A stretch of DNA of 64,000 nucleotides from Burkholderia pyrrocinia. Its GTDB lineage: Bacteria > Pseudomonadota > Gammaproteobacteria > Burkholderiales > Burkholderiaceae. The notes beneath the pieces are model-generated. The model was not told the origin of the DNA. It saw only the letters and a program-made list of their open reading frames with translations, and did not search any database. The stretch is from contig NZ_CP070978.1 of assembly GCF_018417535.1 (NCBI RefSeq), positions 2,604,001 to 2,668,000 on the forward strand, read 5' to 3'. Shown here one piece after another: positions 8,840 through 16,256 of this stretch (the first letter of the stretch is position 1; every line of letters starts with the position of its first letter). A program made the position numbers and the translations under genes.

Positions 8840-9421
8840 TTACTGCGTGCGCGTCGTTCCCTTCATGCCTTCTCCCGCCTGCGCGAGCGCACCGCGAATC
8901 GCCGCCTCGGTCTGGTCGTACCCGCCTTCGCCATAGCGCGTATAGACGACCTTGCCGTTCGCATCGATCAGGTACAGCGCGGGCCAGTACTGGTTGCCGT
9001 ACGCGCGCCACGTGCCGTAGCGGTTGTCCTGCGCGACCGGGTACTGGATCCCGAAGCGCTTGATCGCATCGGCGACGTTGCCCGCGTCGCGCTCGAACGG
9101 ATACTCGGGTGTATGCACGCCGACCACGACGAGCCCCTGGTCGCGATACTTCCGGTACCAGTCTTTCACGAACGGAATCGTATGAATGCAGTTGATGCAC
9201 GAGTACGTCCAGAAATCGACCAGCACGACCTTGCCGCGCAACTGGTCGAGCTTGAGCGGCGCGCTGTTGTGCCAGCGCTCGATGCCCGTGAAGTCGGGTG
9301 CCGGCGTGCCGGCCAGCGAGGTCGTCATGCCCGCGTCGTCGCGGGTGCCCGCGAAGGCGGCGAGCCCGGCCGTGGCGGCGAGGGCGATGACGAGGGCGGC
9401 GGTCTTGAGTCGGGGCAGCAT
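8840..9421 (-). CDS. Exported thioredoxin-like (TlpA-type) thiol-disulfide protein
   Basis: A 193-residue thioredoxin-fold protein with a cleavable or anchoring N-terminal signal (residues 1-25) that places the active site in the periplasm. The redox motif is CINC at residues 75-78 in the context WTYSCINCIHTIPFV, shared with the C-terminal domain of DipZ-like and TlpA-like proteins; the conserved cis-Pro region is seen later as YWPALYLID. The ATG at 9421 gives a normal signal peptide, whereas the longer open frame upstream would add a 69-residue arginine-rich stretch. It is divergent from an OmpR-type two-component system that may control it. Confidence 0.85.
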   Translation of the reverse strand: MLPRLKTAALVIALAATAGLAAFAGTRDDAGMTTSLAGTPAPDFTGIERWHNSAPLKLDQLRGKVVLVDFWTYSCINCIHTIPFVKDWYRKYRDQGLVVVGVHTPEYPFERDAGNVADAIKRFGIQYPVAQDNRYGTWRAYGNQYWPALYLIDANGKVVYTRYGEGGYDQTEAAIRGALAQAGEGMKGTTRTQ

Positions 9422-9561
9422 GGCGTTCTCCTGATCGGGAGGCGGCCGCTCGGAGCGGCCGCCGGACGGGTTTCGACAGGCCCCATTAGGCTGCGCCGAC
9501 GTATCTGCGATGTGTCCGGCAAGCCGCGCGTGTGCAATGTTGTGTGTCGTCACGGCCGCGC

Positions 9562-9577
9562 GATACATTGGGATACA
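9562..9577. promoter_or_regulatory. Candidate OmpR/RstA-type direct-repeat operator
   Basis: GATACA occurs twice, at 9562-9567 and 9572-9577, exactly one helical turn apart, in the spacer between the thioredoxin-like gene and the response regulator. The core TACATTGGGATACA resembles the RstA box TACATNTNGTTACA, and OmpR-family regulators bind such 10-bp-phased repeats. It starts 84 bp before the regulator ATG, so autoregulation is plausible. Confidence 0.4.
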
Positions 9578-9645
9578 AACGCGTGCCCGCCGTGCGGTAT
9601 AAAGCGGACATCGCCTGCGGAACACCACGACACCGACACCGACTC

Positions 9646-10386
9646 ATGGACAAGATCGACCACGTGCTGATCGTCGACGACGATCGCGCGATCCGCGAAC
9701 TGATCGCGGACTACCTGGAGAAGAACGGCATGCGCGTGTCGCTGGCCGCGAACGGCCGCGAGATGCGCAACCTGCTGGACGACGGCGCGCCCGACCTGAT
9801 CGTGCTCGACCTGATGCTGCCGGGCGAGGACGGCCTGACGCTGTGCCGCGACCTGCGCGCCGGCAAGTTCCGCACGGTGCCCGTGCTGATGCTGACCGCG
9901 CGCGGCGAGGAAACCGACCGCATCATCGGTCTCGAGATGGGCGCCGACGACTACCTGGCCAAGCCGTTCGCGGTGCGCGAGTTGCTCGCGCGGATCCGCT
10001 CGGTGCTGCGCCGCGCGCGCATGCTGCCGCCCGGCATGCAGGTGACGGAAACGGCCGAGCTGCTCGCGTTCGGTGAATGGCGGCTCGACACGACGGGGCG
10101 CCACCTGCTCGACGCCGAAGGCACGCTGGTCGCGCTGAGCGGCGCCGAATACCGGCTGCTGCGCGTGTTCCTCGACCATCCGCAGCGCGTGCTGACACGC
10201 GACCAGTTGCTCAACCTCACGCAGGGGCGGCAGTCCGATCCGTTCGACCGCTCGATCGACCTGCTCGTGAGCCGGCTGCGCCAGCGCTTGCGCGACGGTG
10301 CGCGCGAGCCGCGCTACATCAAGACACTGCGCAACGAGGGTTATGTGTTCTCGTCGGCCGTGACCGCCGTCGACGGTACGTCATGA
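9646..10386 (+). CDS. OmpR-family response regulator
   Basis: A 246-residue two-domain response regulator. The receiver domain has the acidic pocket DDD at residues 11-13, the phospho-acceptor Asp in LIVLDLMLPG (residue 55) and the conserved Lys in YLAKPF. The C-terminal winged helix has LSGAEYRLLRVF, then DRSIDLLVSRLRQRL and YIKTLRNEGYVF, placing it in the OmpR/RstA group. The ATG at 9646 precedes MDKIDHVLIVDDD; longer frames run into the promoter. The stop codon overlaps the start of the kinase gene (ATGA), so translation is coupled and the two form a cognate pair. Confidence 0.93.
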   Translation: MDKIDHVLIVDDDRAIRELIADYLEKNGMRVSLAANGREMRNLLDDGAPDLIVLDLMLPGEDGLTLCRDLRAGKFRTVPVLMLTARGEETDRIIGLEMGADDYLAKPFAVRELLARIRSVLRRARMLPPGMQVTETAELLAFGEWRLDTTGRHLLDAEGTLVALSGAEYRLLRVFLDHPQRVLTRDQLLNLTQGRQSDPFDRSIDLLVSRLRQRLRDGAREPRYIKTLRNEGYVFSSAVTAVDGTS

Positions 10387-11705
10387 GCGCGCGCACGCCG
10401 TGGCACTGGCCGCGCTCGCTGTTCGCGCGGCTCGCGCTGATCCTGTGCGTGGGCCTCGCGCTCGCGCAGACGCTGTCGTTCTGGCTCACCGTGACCGAGC
10501 GCGACCAGGCGACCACCAACCTGATGATGGGCTACATCGAGCGCGAGGTCGCGAGCTCGGTCGCGCTGCTCGACCACCTGCCGCCCGCCGAGCGGGCCGC
10601 GTGGCTGCCGCGCCTCGCGCGGCGCAGCTATGCGTTCATCCTCGGGCCCGGCGAAACGGGCACGCCGCCGGAGGCGCGGCTGTCGGCGCGCGTCGAGCGG
10701 TCGATTTCCGACGGCATCGGCGGCGACTACCCGCTGACCGCGAACGCGATCCCCGGCGACCGCGAACATCTGCAGGTGCATCTGCGCCTGACCGACGGGT
10801 CGCCGCTGACGATCGACATCCATCCGATGTCGACGGTGCCGCTGTCGGGCTGGCTGCCGGTCGTGCTCGTGCTGCAGCTCGCGGTGCTGGCCGCGTGCTG
10901 CTGGCTCGCGGTGCGGCTCGCGACGCGTCCGCTCAAGCAACTCGCGCAGGCGGCCGACGCGCTCGGCCCCGACCTGAAGGGCGAGCGCCTGAACGAGGGC
11001 GGGCCGTCCGAGGTCGCGCGCGCCGCGCGGGCGTTCAACGCGATGCAGGATCGCATCGCGCAGTACATGGCCGAACGCATGCAGATCCTCGCGTCGATCT
11101 CGCACGACCTGCGGACGCCGATCACGCGGATGCGGTTGCGCGTCGACGTGATGGACGACGACGCGCAGGGCGCAAAGCTGCGCCAGGACCTGCTCGAGAT
11201 GGAGCATCTGGTGAAGGAGGGCGTCGCGTATGCGCGGACGCTGCACGGCACCGAGGAAGCCGCGCGCCGCATCGATCTCGATGCGCTGCTCGACAGCATC
11301 GTGTGCGACTACACGGATGCGGGGCGGGACGTCGCGCTGAACAGCCGTGCGCCGCTCGCGCTCGTCACGCGGCCGAAGGCGCTGCGCCGCATCGTCGGCA
11401 ACCTCGTCGACAACGCGCTGAAGTTCGCGGGCGCGGCCGAGATCGACGTGCAGGCCGCGCCGGACGGCGGCGCGGTGATTGCCGTGCTCGACCGCGGGCC
11501 CGGCATTCCGGACGATCAGCTCGACGCGGTGTTCGAGCCGTTCCGGCGCGTGGAGACGTCGCGCAACCGCGAGACGGGCGGCACGGGGCTCGGTCTTGCG
11601 ATCGCGCGGCAACTCGCGCTTGCGATGGGCGGCACGCTCACGCTGAACAACCGGCCGGACGGCGGCGGGCTGGAGGCGAGGCTGACGCTCAGGAATGCGG
11701 GGTGA
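10383..11705 (+). CDS. Two-component sensor histidine kinase
   Basis: A 440-residue inner-membrane kinase. An N-terminal helix (LFARLALILCVGLALAQTLS) and a second membrane segment at about residues 157-180 enclose a periplasmic sensor region of about 125 residues. A HAMP linker (LATRPLKQLAQAADALG) leads to the dimerisation helix with phospho-acceptor His at about residue 241 (SISHDLRTP). ATP-binding boxes follow: NLVDNALKF (N box), DRGPGIP (G1) and GGTGLGLAI (G2). Its ATG overlaps the response regulator stop, so the two are expressed together. The architecture is EnvZ/RstB-like; the signal is not evident. Confidence 0.93.
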   Translation: MSARTPWHWPRSLFARLALILCVGLALAQTLSFWLTVTERDQATTNLMMGYIEREVASSVALLDHLPPAERAAWLPRLARRSYAFILGPGETGTPPEARLSARVERSISDGIGGDYPLTANAIPGDREHLQVHLRLTDGSPLTIDIHPMSTVPLSGWLPVVLVLQLAVLAACCWLAVRLATRPLKQLAQAADALGPDLKGERLNEGGPSEVARAARAFNAMQDRIAQYMAERMQILASISHDLRTPITRMRLRVDVMDDDAQGAKLRQDLLEMEHLVKEGVAYARTLHGTEEAARRIDLDALLDSIVCDYTDAGRDVALNSRAPLALVTRPKALRRIVGNLVDNALKFAGAAEIDVQAAPDGGAVIAVLDRGPGIPDDQLDAVFEPFRRVETSRNRETGGTGLGLAIARQLALAMGGTLTLNNRPDGGGLEARLTLRNAG

Positions 11706-11722
11706 CAGGGCAGCACGGCGGG

Positions 11723-12457
11723 TCAGCACCGGCCGGTGCGCAGCGCGACGGTCCAGTCGTCGCGCCCGCGCGATGCCGCGGTGGCGGCGGCCGTGTGCCA
11801 GTCGTATTCGACCGCATGGAATTCGACGTTCCAGCCGGCCGCCGTGCGCGACACCATCGCGTAGCGCGCATGCGGCGAGCCCGTTTCGATCCGGTGCGGA
11901 TGCGGCAGGTCGTCCGAGTACGCCTGCAGCCCGACGCTGCCCGGGTTGACGATCAGCCGGCCGTCGGCGAGCTTCGCGGTGCGCGGCACGTGCGTGTGGC
12001 CGCACAGGATCAGCGACGCCGGTGCGTCGCCCGCGCGCTGCGCGATCTCGTCGGGCGTGGCCGCGCGGCAGCCGTCGGGCGTGACCGTTTCGAGGAAATA
12101 GACGAGGTCGCTGGCCGGCGTGCCGTGCACCATCAGCACGTCGTCGTCGAGCGTGGCGCGTTCGGGCAGCGCGGCGATCCAGTCGAGCTGGTCGGCGCGC
12201 AGCGTGTCGTGCGCCCAGCGATCCGACAGCCGCATCGACTCGCGATCGCCGGTGAGCAGTTGCCGTTCGTGATTGCCCTTGACGGTCGGCAGGTCGAGCG
12301 CGATCAGGTGGTCGGCCGTTTCGGCCGGATGGAGCGCGCCCGACACGATGTCGCCGAGATTGACGATCACGTCGGCGCCGCGGCGGCGGACGTCGTCGAG
12401 CACAGCGTCGAGCGCGGCAAGGTTGCCGTGGATGTCGGAGAGCGCGGCGATTTTCAT
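11723..12457 (-). CDS. Metallophosphoesterase (YfcE-like phosphodiesterase)
   Basis: A 244-residue calcineurin-like metallophosphatase, probably cytosolic. The di-metal site motifs are all present in order: ALSDIHGNL (D8, H10), NLGDIV, VKGNHER, MVHGTP and LCGHTHVPR. The protein resembles the YfcE/MJ0936 group that cleaves small phosphodiesters; the natural substrate is not evident. The ATG at 12457 was chosen because the family starts within a few residues of the DxH motif. The longer upstream open frame is an arginine-rich shadow of neighbouring genes. It is convergent with the histidine kinase with only 17 bp between. Confidence 0.9.
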   Translation of the reverse strand: MKIAALSDIHGNLAALDAVLDDVRRRGADVIVNLGDIVSGALHPAETADHLIALDLPTVKGNHERQLLTGDRESMRLSDRWAHDTLRADQLDWIAALPERATLDDDVLMVHGTPASDLVYFLETVTPDGCRAATPDEIAQRAGDAPASLILCGHTHVPRTAKLADGRLIVNPGSVGLQAYSDDLPHPHRIETGSPHARYAMVSRTAAGWNVEFHAVEYDWHTAAATAASRGRDDWTVALRTGRC

Positions 12458-12567
12458 GGCGGACCGTCGAGGCAGGGAACGGCGATTGTCGCCAATTCGG
12501 TGCGGGCCGTCCAATGGCGTGCGCATGCGAAGCGGTGAGCGTTTGGCGTGAAGCCGCGGGTTGTGCG

Positions 12568-13104
12568 TCAGTCGGTCGCGAGGCGCGCGTACATCGCGAA
12601 ATCGCCCGGCGTGCCGCGCACCATCTTGTATGCGCGCAACAGCCCTTCGTAGCGGTAGCCGCACTTCTGCAGCACGCGCGCGGAGCCTTCGTTGCTGGTC
12701 AGCACGACGGCCTGCATGCGCATGAAGCCACCGTCGGCGAATGCCCACTCTGTGACGGCGGTACACAGCGCGCTCGCGATCCCGCGCCCCCAGTGCGACG
12801 GCGCGAGGTCGTACGCGATTTCCGCCGAGCGGTTCGCGGTGGATACCGTATGCAGCCCGATCGTTCCGGCGAGCGCGCCCGATGCGGTGTCGACGATCGC
12901 GAGACGCCGGACCGAATCCGGGTCGGCCGATTCGATGTGGTCGAACAGCGGCAGCAGATCGTCGCGCGAGCGCAGGTTCCAGCTCGTGTGGCGGACGACG
13001 TCGGGGTTCGACAGGTACGCGTACCACGCGTGGAGATCTGCGCGTTCGAGCTGCCTGAGCGACAGGCCCGGAAAGCCGGAGCGGGGCGGCGCATCGACTC
13101 TCAT
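12568..13104 (-). CDS. GNAT-family N-acetyltransferase (RimJ/RimL-like)
   Basis: A 178-residue acetyl-CoA-dependent acyltransferase. The opening beta strand LSLRQLERADLHAWYAYLSN, then GTIGLHTV, the AEIAYDLAPSHWGRGIASAL motif A (pyrophosphate-binding loop) and NEGSARVLQKCGYRYEGLLR (motif B) are classic for the RimJ/RimL branch that acetylates protein N-termini or small amines. A GTG two codons upstream is an alternative start. It lies 12 bp after the LysE-type exporter and is probably co-transcribed with it. The substrate is unknown. Confidence 0.88.
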   Translation of the reverse strand: MRVDAPPRSGFPGLSLRQLERADLHAWYAYLSNPDVVRHTSWNLRSRDDLLPLFDHIESADPDSVRRLAIVDTASGALAGTIGLHTVSTANRSAEIAYDLAPSHWGRGIASALCTAVTEWAFADGGFMRMQAVVLTSNEGSARVLQKCGYRYEGLLRAYKMVRGTPGDFAMYARLATD

Positions 13105-13116
13105 CGGCACCCGCGC

Positions 13117-13749
13117 CTACGCGGCATGGCGCCGATACAGCGCCAGCGAACCGGCGAGCGCGAGCAGCATCGCGCCGCACGTGCGTTCGAGCCACAGCGC
13201 GCCCGAGCGCTTCAGCAGCCGCACCGCGCGTGCGCCGAGCAGCGCGTAGCCGAACATCACCGCGCCGTCGAGCAGCGCGAACGTGACTGCGAGCGCGACG
13301 TATTGCGGCGCGAGCGGCGCGGACGGATCGAGGAACTGCGGCAGGAACGCGGAAAAGAACAGATAGCCCTTCGGGTTCGTCACCGCGGTCAGGAAGCTTT
13401 TCGCGAAGATCGACGTGTTGCGCTCGGGCGCGGCGCCGCCATGCGCGGCGGCGACGTCGAGCGAGCCCTTCGACGTCAGCAGCCGGATGCCGACATACGC
13501 GAGGTACGCGGCGCCGAGCCACTTCACCACCGAGAACCAGAACGCCGACGCCATCAGCAGCGCACCGAGGCCGAGCGCGACCGCGACGATCAGCACGAAG
13601 TCGGACAGCATCGCGCCGGCGAAACCGTAGGCCGCGCGGCGTACGCCGTAGCGCGAGCCGTTGGTCAGCGCGAGCAGCACGGTCGGGCCGGGTGTCGCGA
13701 TGCCGACGAACGCGACGGCGGCGAAGATCAACAGGGTCGTTTCATGCAT
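13117..13749 (-). CDS. LysE/RhtB-family amino-acid exporter
   Basis: A 210-residue inner-membrane exporter with six predicted hydrophobic segments. The start MHETTLLIFAAVAFVGIATP with the conserved GPTVLLALTNGSRYGVRR is the signature of the RhtB branch, which exports homoserine, threonine or related amino acids. The ATG at 13749 has GGGAG eight bases upstream. The next gene downstream encodes a GNAT acetyltransferase 12 bp away, a pairing that fits removal or detoxification of an amine-containing metabolite, although this is only inferred. Confidence 0.9.
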   Translation of the reverse strand: MHETTLLIFAAVAFVGIATPGPTVLLALTNGSRYGVRRAAYGFAGAMLSDFVLIVAVALGLGALLMASAFWFSVVKWLGAAYLAYVGIRLLTSKGSLDVAAAHGGAAPERNTSIFAKSFLTAVTNPKGYLFFSAFLPQFLDPSAPLAPQYVALAVTFALLDGAVMFGYALLGARAVRLLKRSGALWLERTCGAMLLALAGSLALYRRHAA

Positions 13750-13880
13750 GAAGGAACTCCCGAGGGAAGGCGCGCGTTCGATTATCGGGTGCCCGCGCCC
13801 GCGTTGTACAGGCACGACGGCTGCGCCTTCGACTATCTCGATTTTGGCAAGAGATTGTTTTCATTATTCCGCTTTCGATA

Positions 13881-13892
13881 GGAACCGGTTCC
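13881..13892. promoter_or_regulatory. Perfect 12-bp palindrome in LysE-porin intergenic region
   Basis: GGAACCGGTTCC is a perfect palindrome within the 311-bp divergent spacer 13750-14060. It lies 168 bp before the porin ATG and 131 bp before the exporter ATG. CG-centred palindromes of this kind are typical LacI-family operators. No LacI gene is in the window. Apart from this site and an AT-rich patch at 13838-13880, I saw nothing else in the spacer. Confidence 0.4.
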
Positions 13893-14060
13893 AAATACCA
13901 TGGCGGCCGCAGCGGGCCTGCCCGCCGCGACGCCGCGCGCGCCCGTCGCATGCGCGCGTTCCCGCGTGCGGACGCCACGGCCGCACACGGCCGGCGGAGC
14001 TCGCCGCCGCACGCGCTACTCGCACAGAACAACGGGTTCACCGCCCGGAGACATAAAACC

Positions 14061-15254
14061 ATGAACAAGCAACTGATCGCAGCACCGCTGCTGCTCTCGC
14101 TCGCGGGCATCGCATCCGCGCAAAGCTCCGTCACGCTGTACGGCATCGTCGATGCAGGCGTGACCTATCGCAGCAACGAACGGGTCGGCTCGGCCGGCGC
14201 ATACACCGGGCATTCGAGCGTCGGGCTCACGACCGGCAACCTGTCCGGCAGCCGCTGGGGCATCAAGGGTTCCGAGGATCTCGGCGGCGGGATGCGCGCG
14301 CTGTTCGTCCTCGAGAACGGCTTCGACATCACGAACGGCACGTCGGGCCAGGGCGGCCGCCAGTTCGGCCGGCAGGCATTCGTCGGCGTCGGCAGCGACC
14401 GCTACGGCTCGGTCACGCTCGGCCGCCAGTACACGTCGCTCGACGACTTCGTGAGCCCGGTCGGCCCGTCGTCGTTCATCGGCGGGTTCGGCGCGCACCC
14501 GGGCGACATCGACGATCTCGACCAGACCGCGCGCGTCGACAGCTCGATCAAGTACACGAGCGCGAACTACGCGGGCTTCACGTTCGGCGCGTTGTACGGC
14601 TTCGGCGGCCAGCCGGGCAGCATGAAGCAGCGCAATACGTGGAGCGTCGGCGCGGCGTACGCGGCGGGCCCGCTGCGTGTCGGCGTCGGCTACGAGCGCT
14701 CGGACAACAGCAAGACGGGCGCGACCGACCCGACGGCCGGAAAGTGGCAGAGCACCGACGACGGCCTGTTCAACTCGTCGATCAACGAAGGTTATGCGAG
14801 CGCGCAGTCGCAGCAGGTCATCGCGACGGGCGCGACGTACGACTTCGGCCCGGCCGTCGTCGGCGTGAACTACAGCAACGTGCAGTACCGCGGCGGCGAC
14901 CGATCGCTGTTCGCCGGCCACGCGACGTTCAACGTCGCGGGCGTGTTCACGCGCTGGAACGTGCGGCCGCAGACGCAACTGTTCGCCGGCTACAGCTACA
15001 CGCGCGGCAGCGATGTCGATGGCGTCGACGACCGCGCGCAGTATCACAACGTGACGCTCGGCGCCGTCTACGACCTGTCGAAGCGCACCAGCGTGTACCT
15101 GCTCGGCGCGTACCAGCATGCGTCGGGCATGACGCTCGACGCGCTCGGCCGGCCGGTGGCCGCGACCGCATCGGTGTCCGACAAGGCGAACGGCCACTCG
15201 TCCGACGCGCGGTCGCAGGCGATCGTCAGCCTCGGGCTGCGCCAGAAGTTCTGA
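14061..15254 (+). CDS. Outer-membrane general porin (OmpC-like, Burkholderia type)
   Basis: A 397-residue trimeric-porin family protein. Residues 1-20 form a Sec signal peptide ending IASA, and the mature protein begins QSSVTLYGIVDAGVTY, almost invariant among Burkholderia porins. Alternating beta strands follow, with SRWGIKGSEDLGGGMRALF and RQAFVGVGSDRYGSVTLGRQ typical of the family, and the chain ends in Phe (LRQKF), the outer-membrane assembly signal. The ATG at 14061 follows an in-frame arginine-rich extension that is rejected. It is monocistronic, with a long upstream region suited to regulation. Confidence 0.93.
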   Translation: MNKQLIAAPLLLSLAGIASAQSSVTLYGIVDAGVTYRSNERVGSAGAYTGHSSVGLTTGNLSGSRWGIKGSEDLGGGMRALFVLENGFDITNGTSGQGGRQFGRQAFVGVGSDRYGSVTLGRQYTSLDDFVSPVGPSSFIGGFGAHPGDIDDLDQTARVDSSIKYTSANYAGFTFGALYGFGGQPGSMKQRNTWSVGAAYAAGPLRVGVGYERSDNSKTGATDPTAGKWQSTDDGLFNSSINEGYASAQSQQVIATGATYDFGPAVVGVNYSNVQYRGGDRSLFAGHATFNVAGVFTRWNVRPQTQLFAGYSYTRGSDVDGVDDRAQYHNVTLGAVYDLSKRTSVYLLGAYQHASGMTLDALGRPVAATASVSDKANGHSSDARSQAIVSLGLRQKF

Positions 15255-15354
15255 CGCGCAGCAGTCGTTGCGGTCGCAACGTTACTCGCAGCCGGTGCGG
15301 GCCGCGTTGCACGCCTGCTCCTATACTGTCGCCTTCTTTCTTCGAGAAGACGAC

Positions 15355-15786
15355 ATGACCCGAACGCATTCCGCGCGCTGCCTGTGCGGCGCCGTCACCG
15401 TCACGCTGCGCGGCGAGCCGGCGGCGCGCGCGAACTGCCATTGCGCGACCTGCCGCGATTTCTACGGCACGTCGATGCTGTCCGCGACCGCGTGGCCGCC
15501 GGAGCAGGTTGCCGTCGCCGGCGGCCACGCGACGTTCCCGCATCCGTCGAAGTCGATGTCGCGCACGTGGTGCGCGTCGTGCGGCGAGATCGTGTCCGGA
15601 ACGAACCGGCTCGGCATGCGCGTCGTGCCGAACAGCCTGACCGCGCGTGCGCACGGCGGGCTACTGCCGGGCGACCTGCAGCCGACGATGCATTTGTTCT
15701 ACCGGCAGCGCGTGATCGACGTCGTCGATGCGCTGCCCAAGTACCTCGACGGCTGGGACGGCCCGACGCTCGACACCGCGAACTGA
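15355..15786 (+). CDS. GFA-family (glutathione-dependent formaldehyde-activating enzyme fold) protein
   Basis: A 143-residue Mss4-like zinc protein. It shows the two Cys clusters of the family: CLCG near residue 9, then CHCATC at about residues 34-39, and WCASCG in the second half. Members bind zinc; true Gfa condenses formaldehyde with glutathione, but most homologues, including ones this short, have no assigned reaction. The ATG at 15355 has GAGAAGA upstream and the alternative upstream frame overlaps the promoter. A strong intrinsic terminator follows ten bases after the stop. Confidence 0.85.
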   Translation: MTRTHSARCLCGAVTVTLRGEPAARANCHCATCRDFYGTSMLSATAWPPEQVAVAGGHATFPHPSKSMSRTWCASCGEIVSGTNRLGMRVVPNSLTARAHGGLLPGDLQPTMHLFYRQRVIDVVDALPKYLDGWDGPTLDTAN

Positions 15787-15795
15787 ACGATCGCG

Positions 15796-15829
15796 ACCGC
15801 GTGCCGGCACGGCCGGTGCGCGGTTTTTT
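15796..15829 (+). terminator. Rho-independent terminator after the GFA-family gene
   Basis: A 12-bp stem (ACCGCGTGCCGG 15796-15807 with CCGGTGCGCGGT 15813-15824, two G-T wobbles) with a 5-nt loop is followed directly by TTTTTT at 15824-15829. Confidence 0.85.
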
Positions 15830-16256
15830 CGGCCGCATCCTTCTTCTCACTTCCTTTCTTCCGCCCGCCGCGTTCGCGGTACGCCCGATACGCCGAATCG
15901 CGAAAAGCCGATTGCACCGGATAATATTTTTTCTCTTTCATTTTAATTTCGATTTGTAATCATCGAACCAACTTCCGGGGAATGAAAAAGCAATGCGGGC
16001 GCATCAGAAAGAATGACGCATTCGCATTGGGCGACCCGGAAGAAAATGCCGGGGAAAAGCGCCGAAACCGCGCTTCCGGCGGGCCGTTGCGGCGCGGTGA
16101 GCGGGTTTGACCATCGTTGACGAAAAAAGCGCCGGACGACAAAAAGCGCGCGGTGAATAATTCGGGGTAACGGCGAATGCGCTTTTGCCGGAATCACCAA
16201 TATTTCATGCGCGGCGATTTACAGTGTCGACAAACGATCGTCTGGGAGCATTATTC
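15830..16256. other. Intergenic, AT-rich, no gene supported
   Basis: About 427 bp between the terminator and the propeller protein gene. It is visibly richer in A and T than its surroundings, notably near 15920-15960. The only open frames here lack ribosome sites and Burkholderia-like codon bias. It probably carries the promoter of the downstream secreted protein, whose ribosome site GGGAG is near 16243. Confidence 0.6.

Noticed and set aside
10341..12005. 554-codon antisense frame over the histidine kinase
   Set aside because: Arg/His-rich shadow; the kinase boxes on the plus strand are unambiguous.
15943..16200. 85-codon minus-strand frame in the spacer before the propeller gene
   Set aside because: Starts within AT-rich promoter sequence, has no ribosome site, and its codon use does not match genes here.
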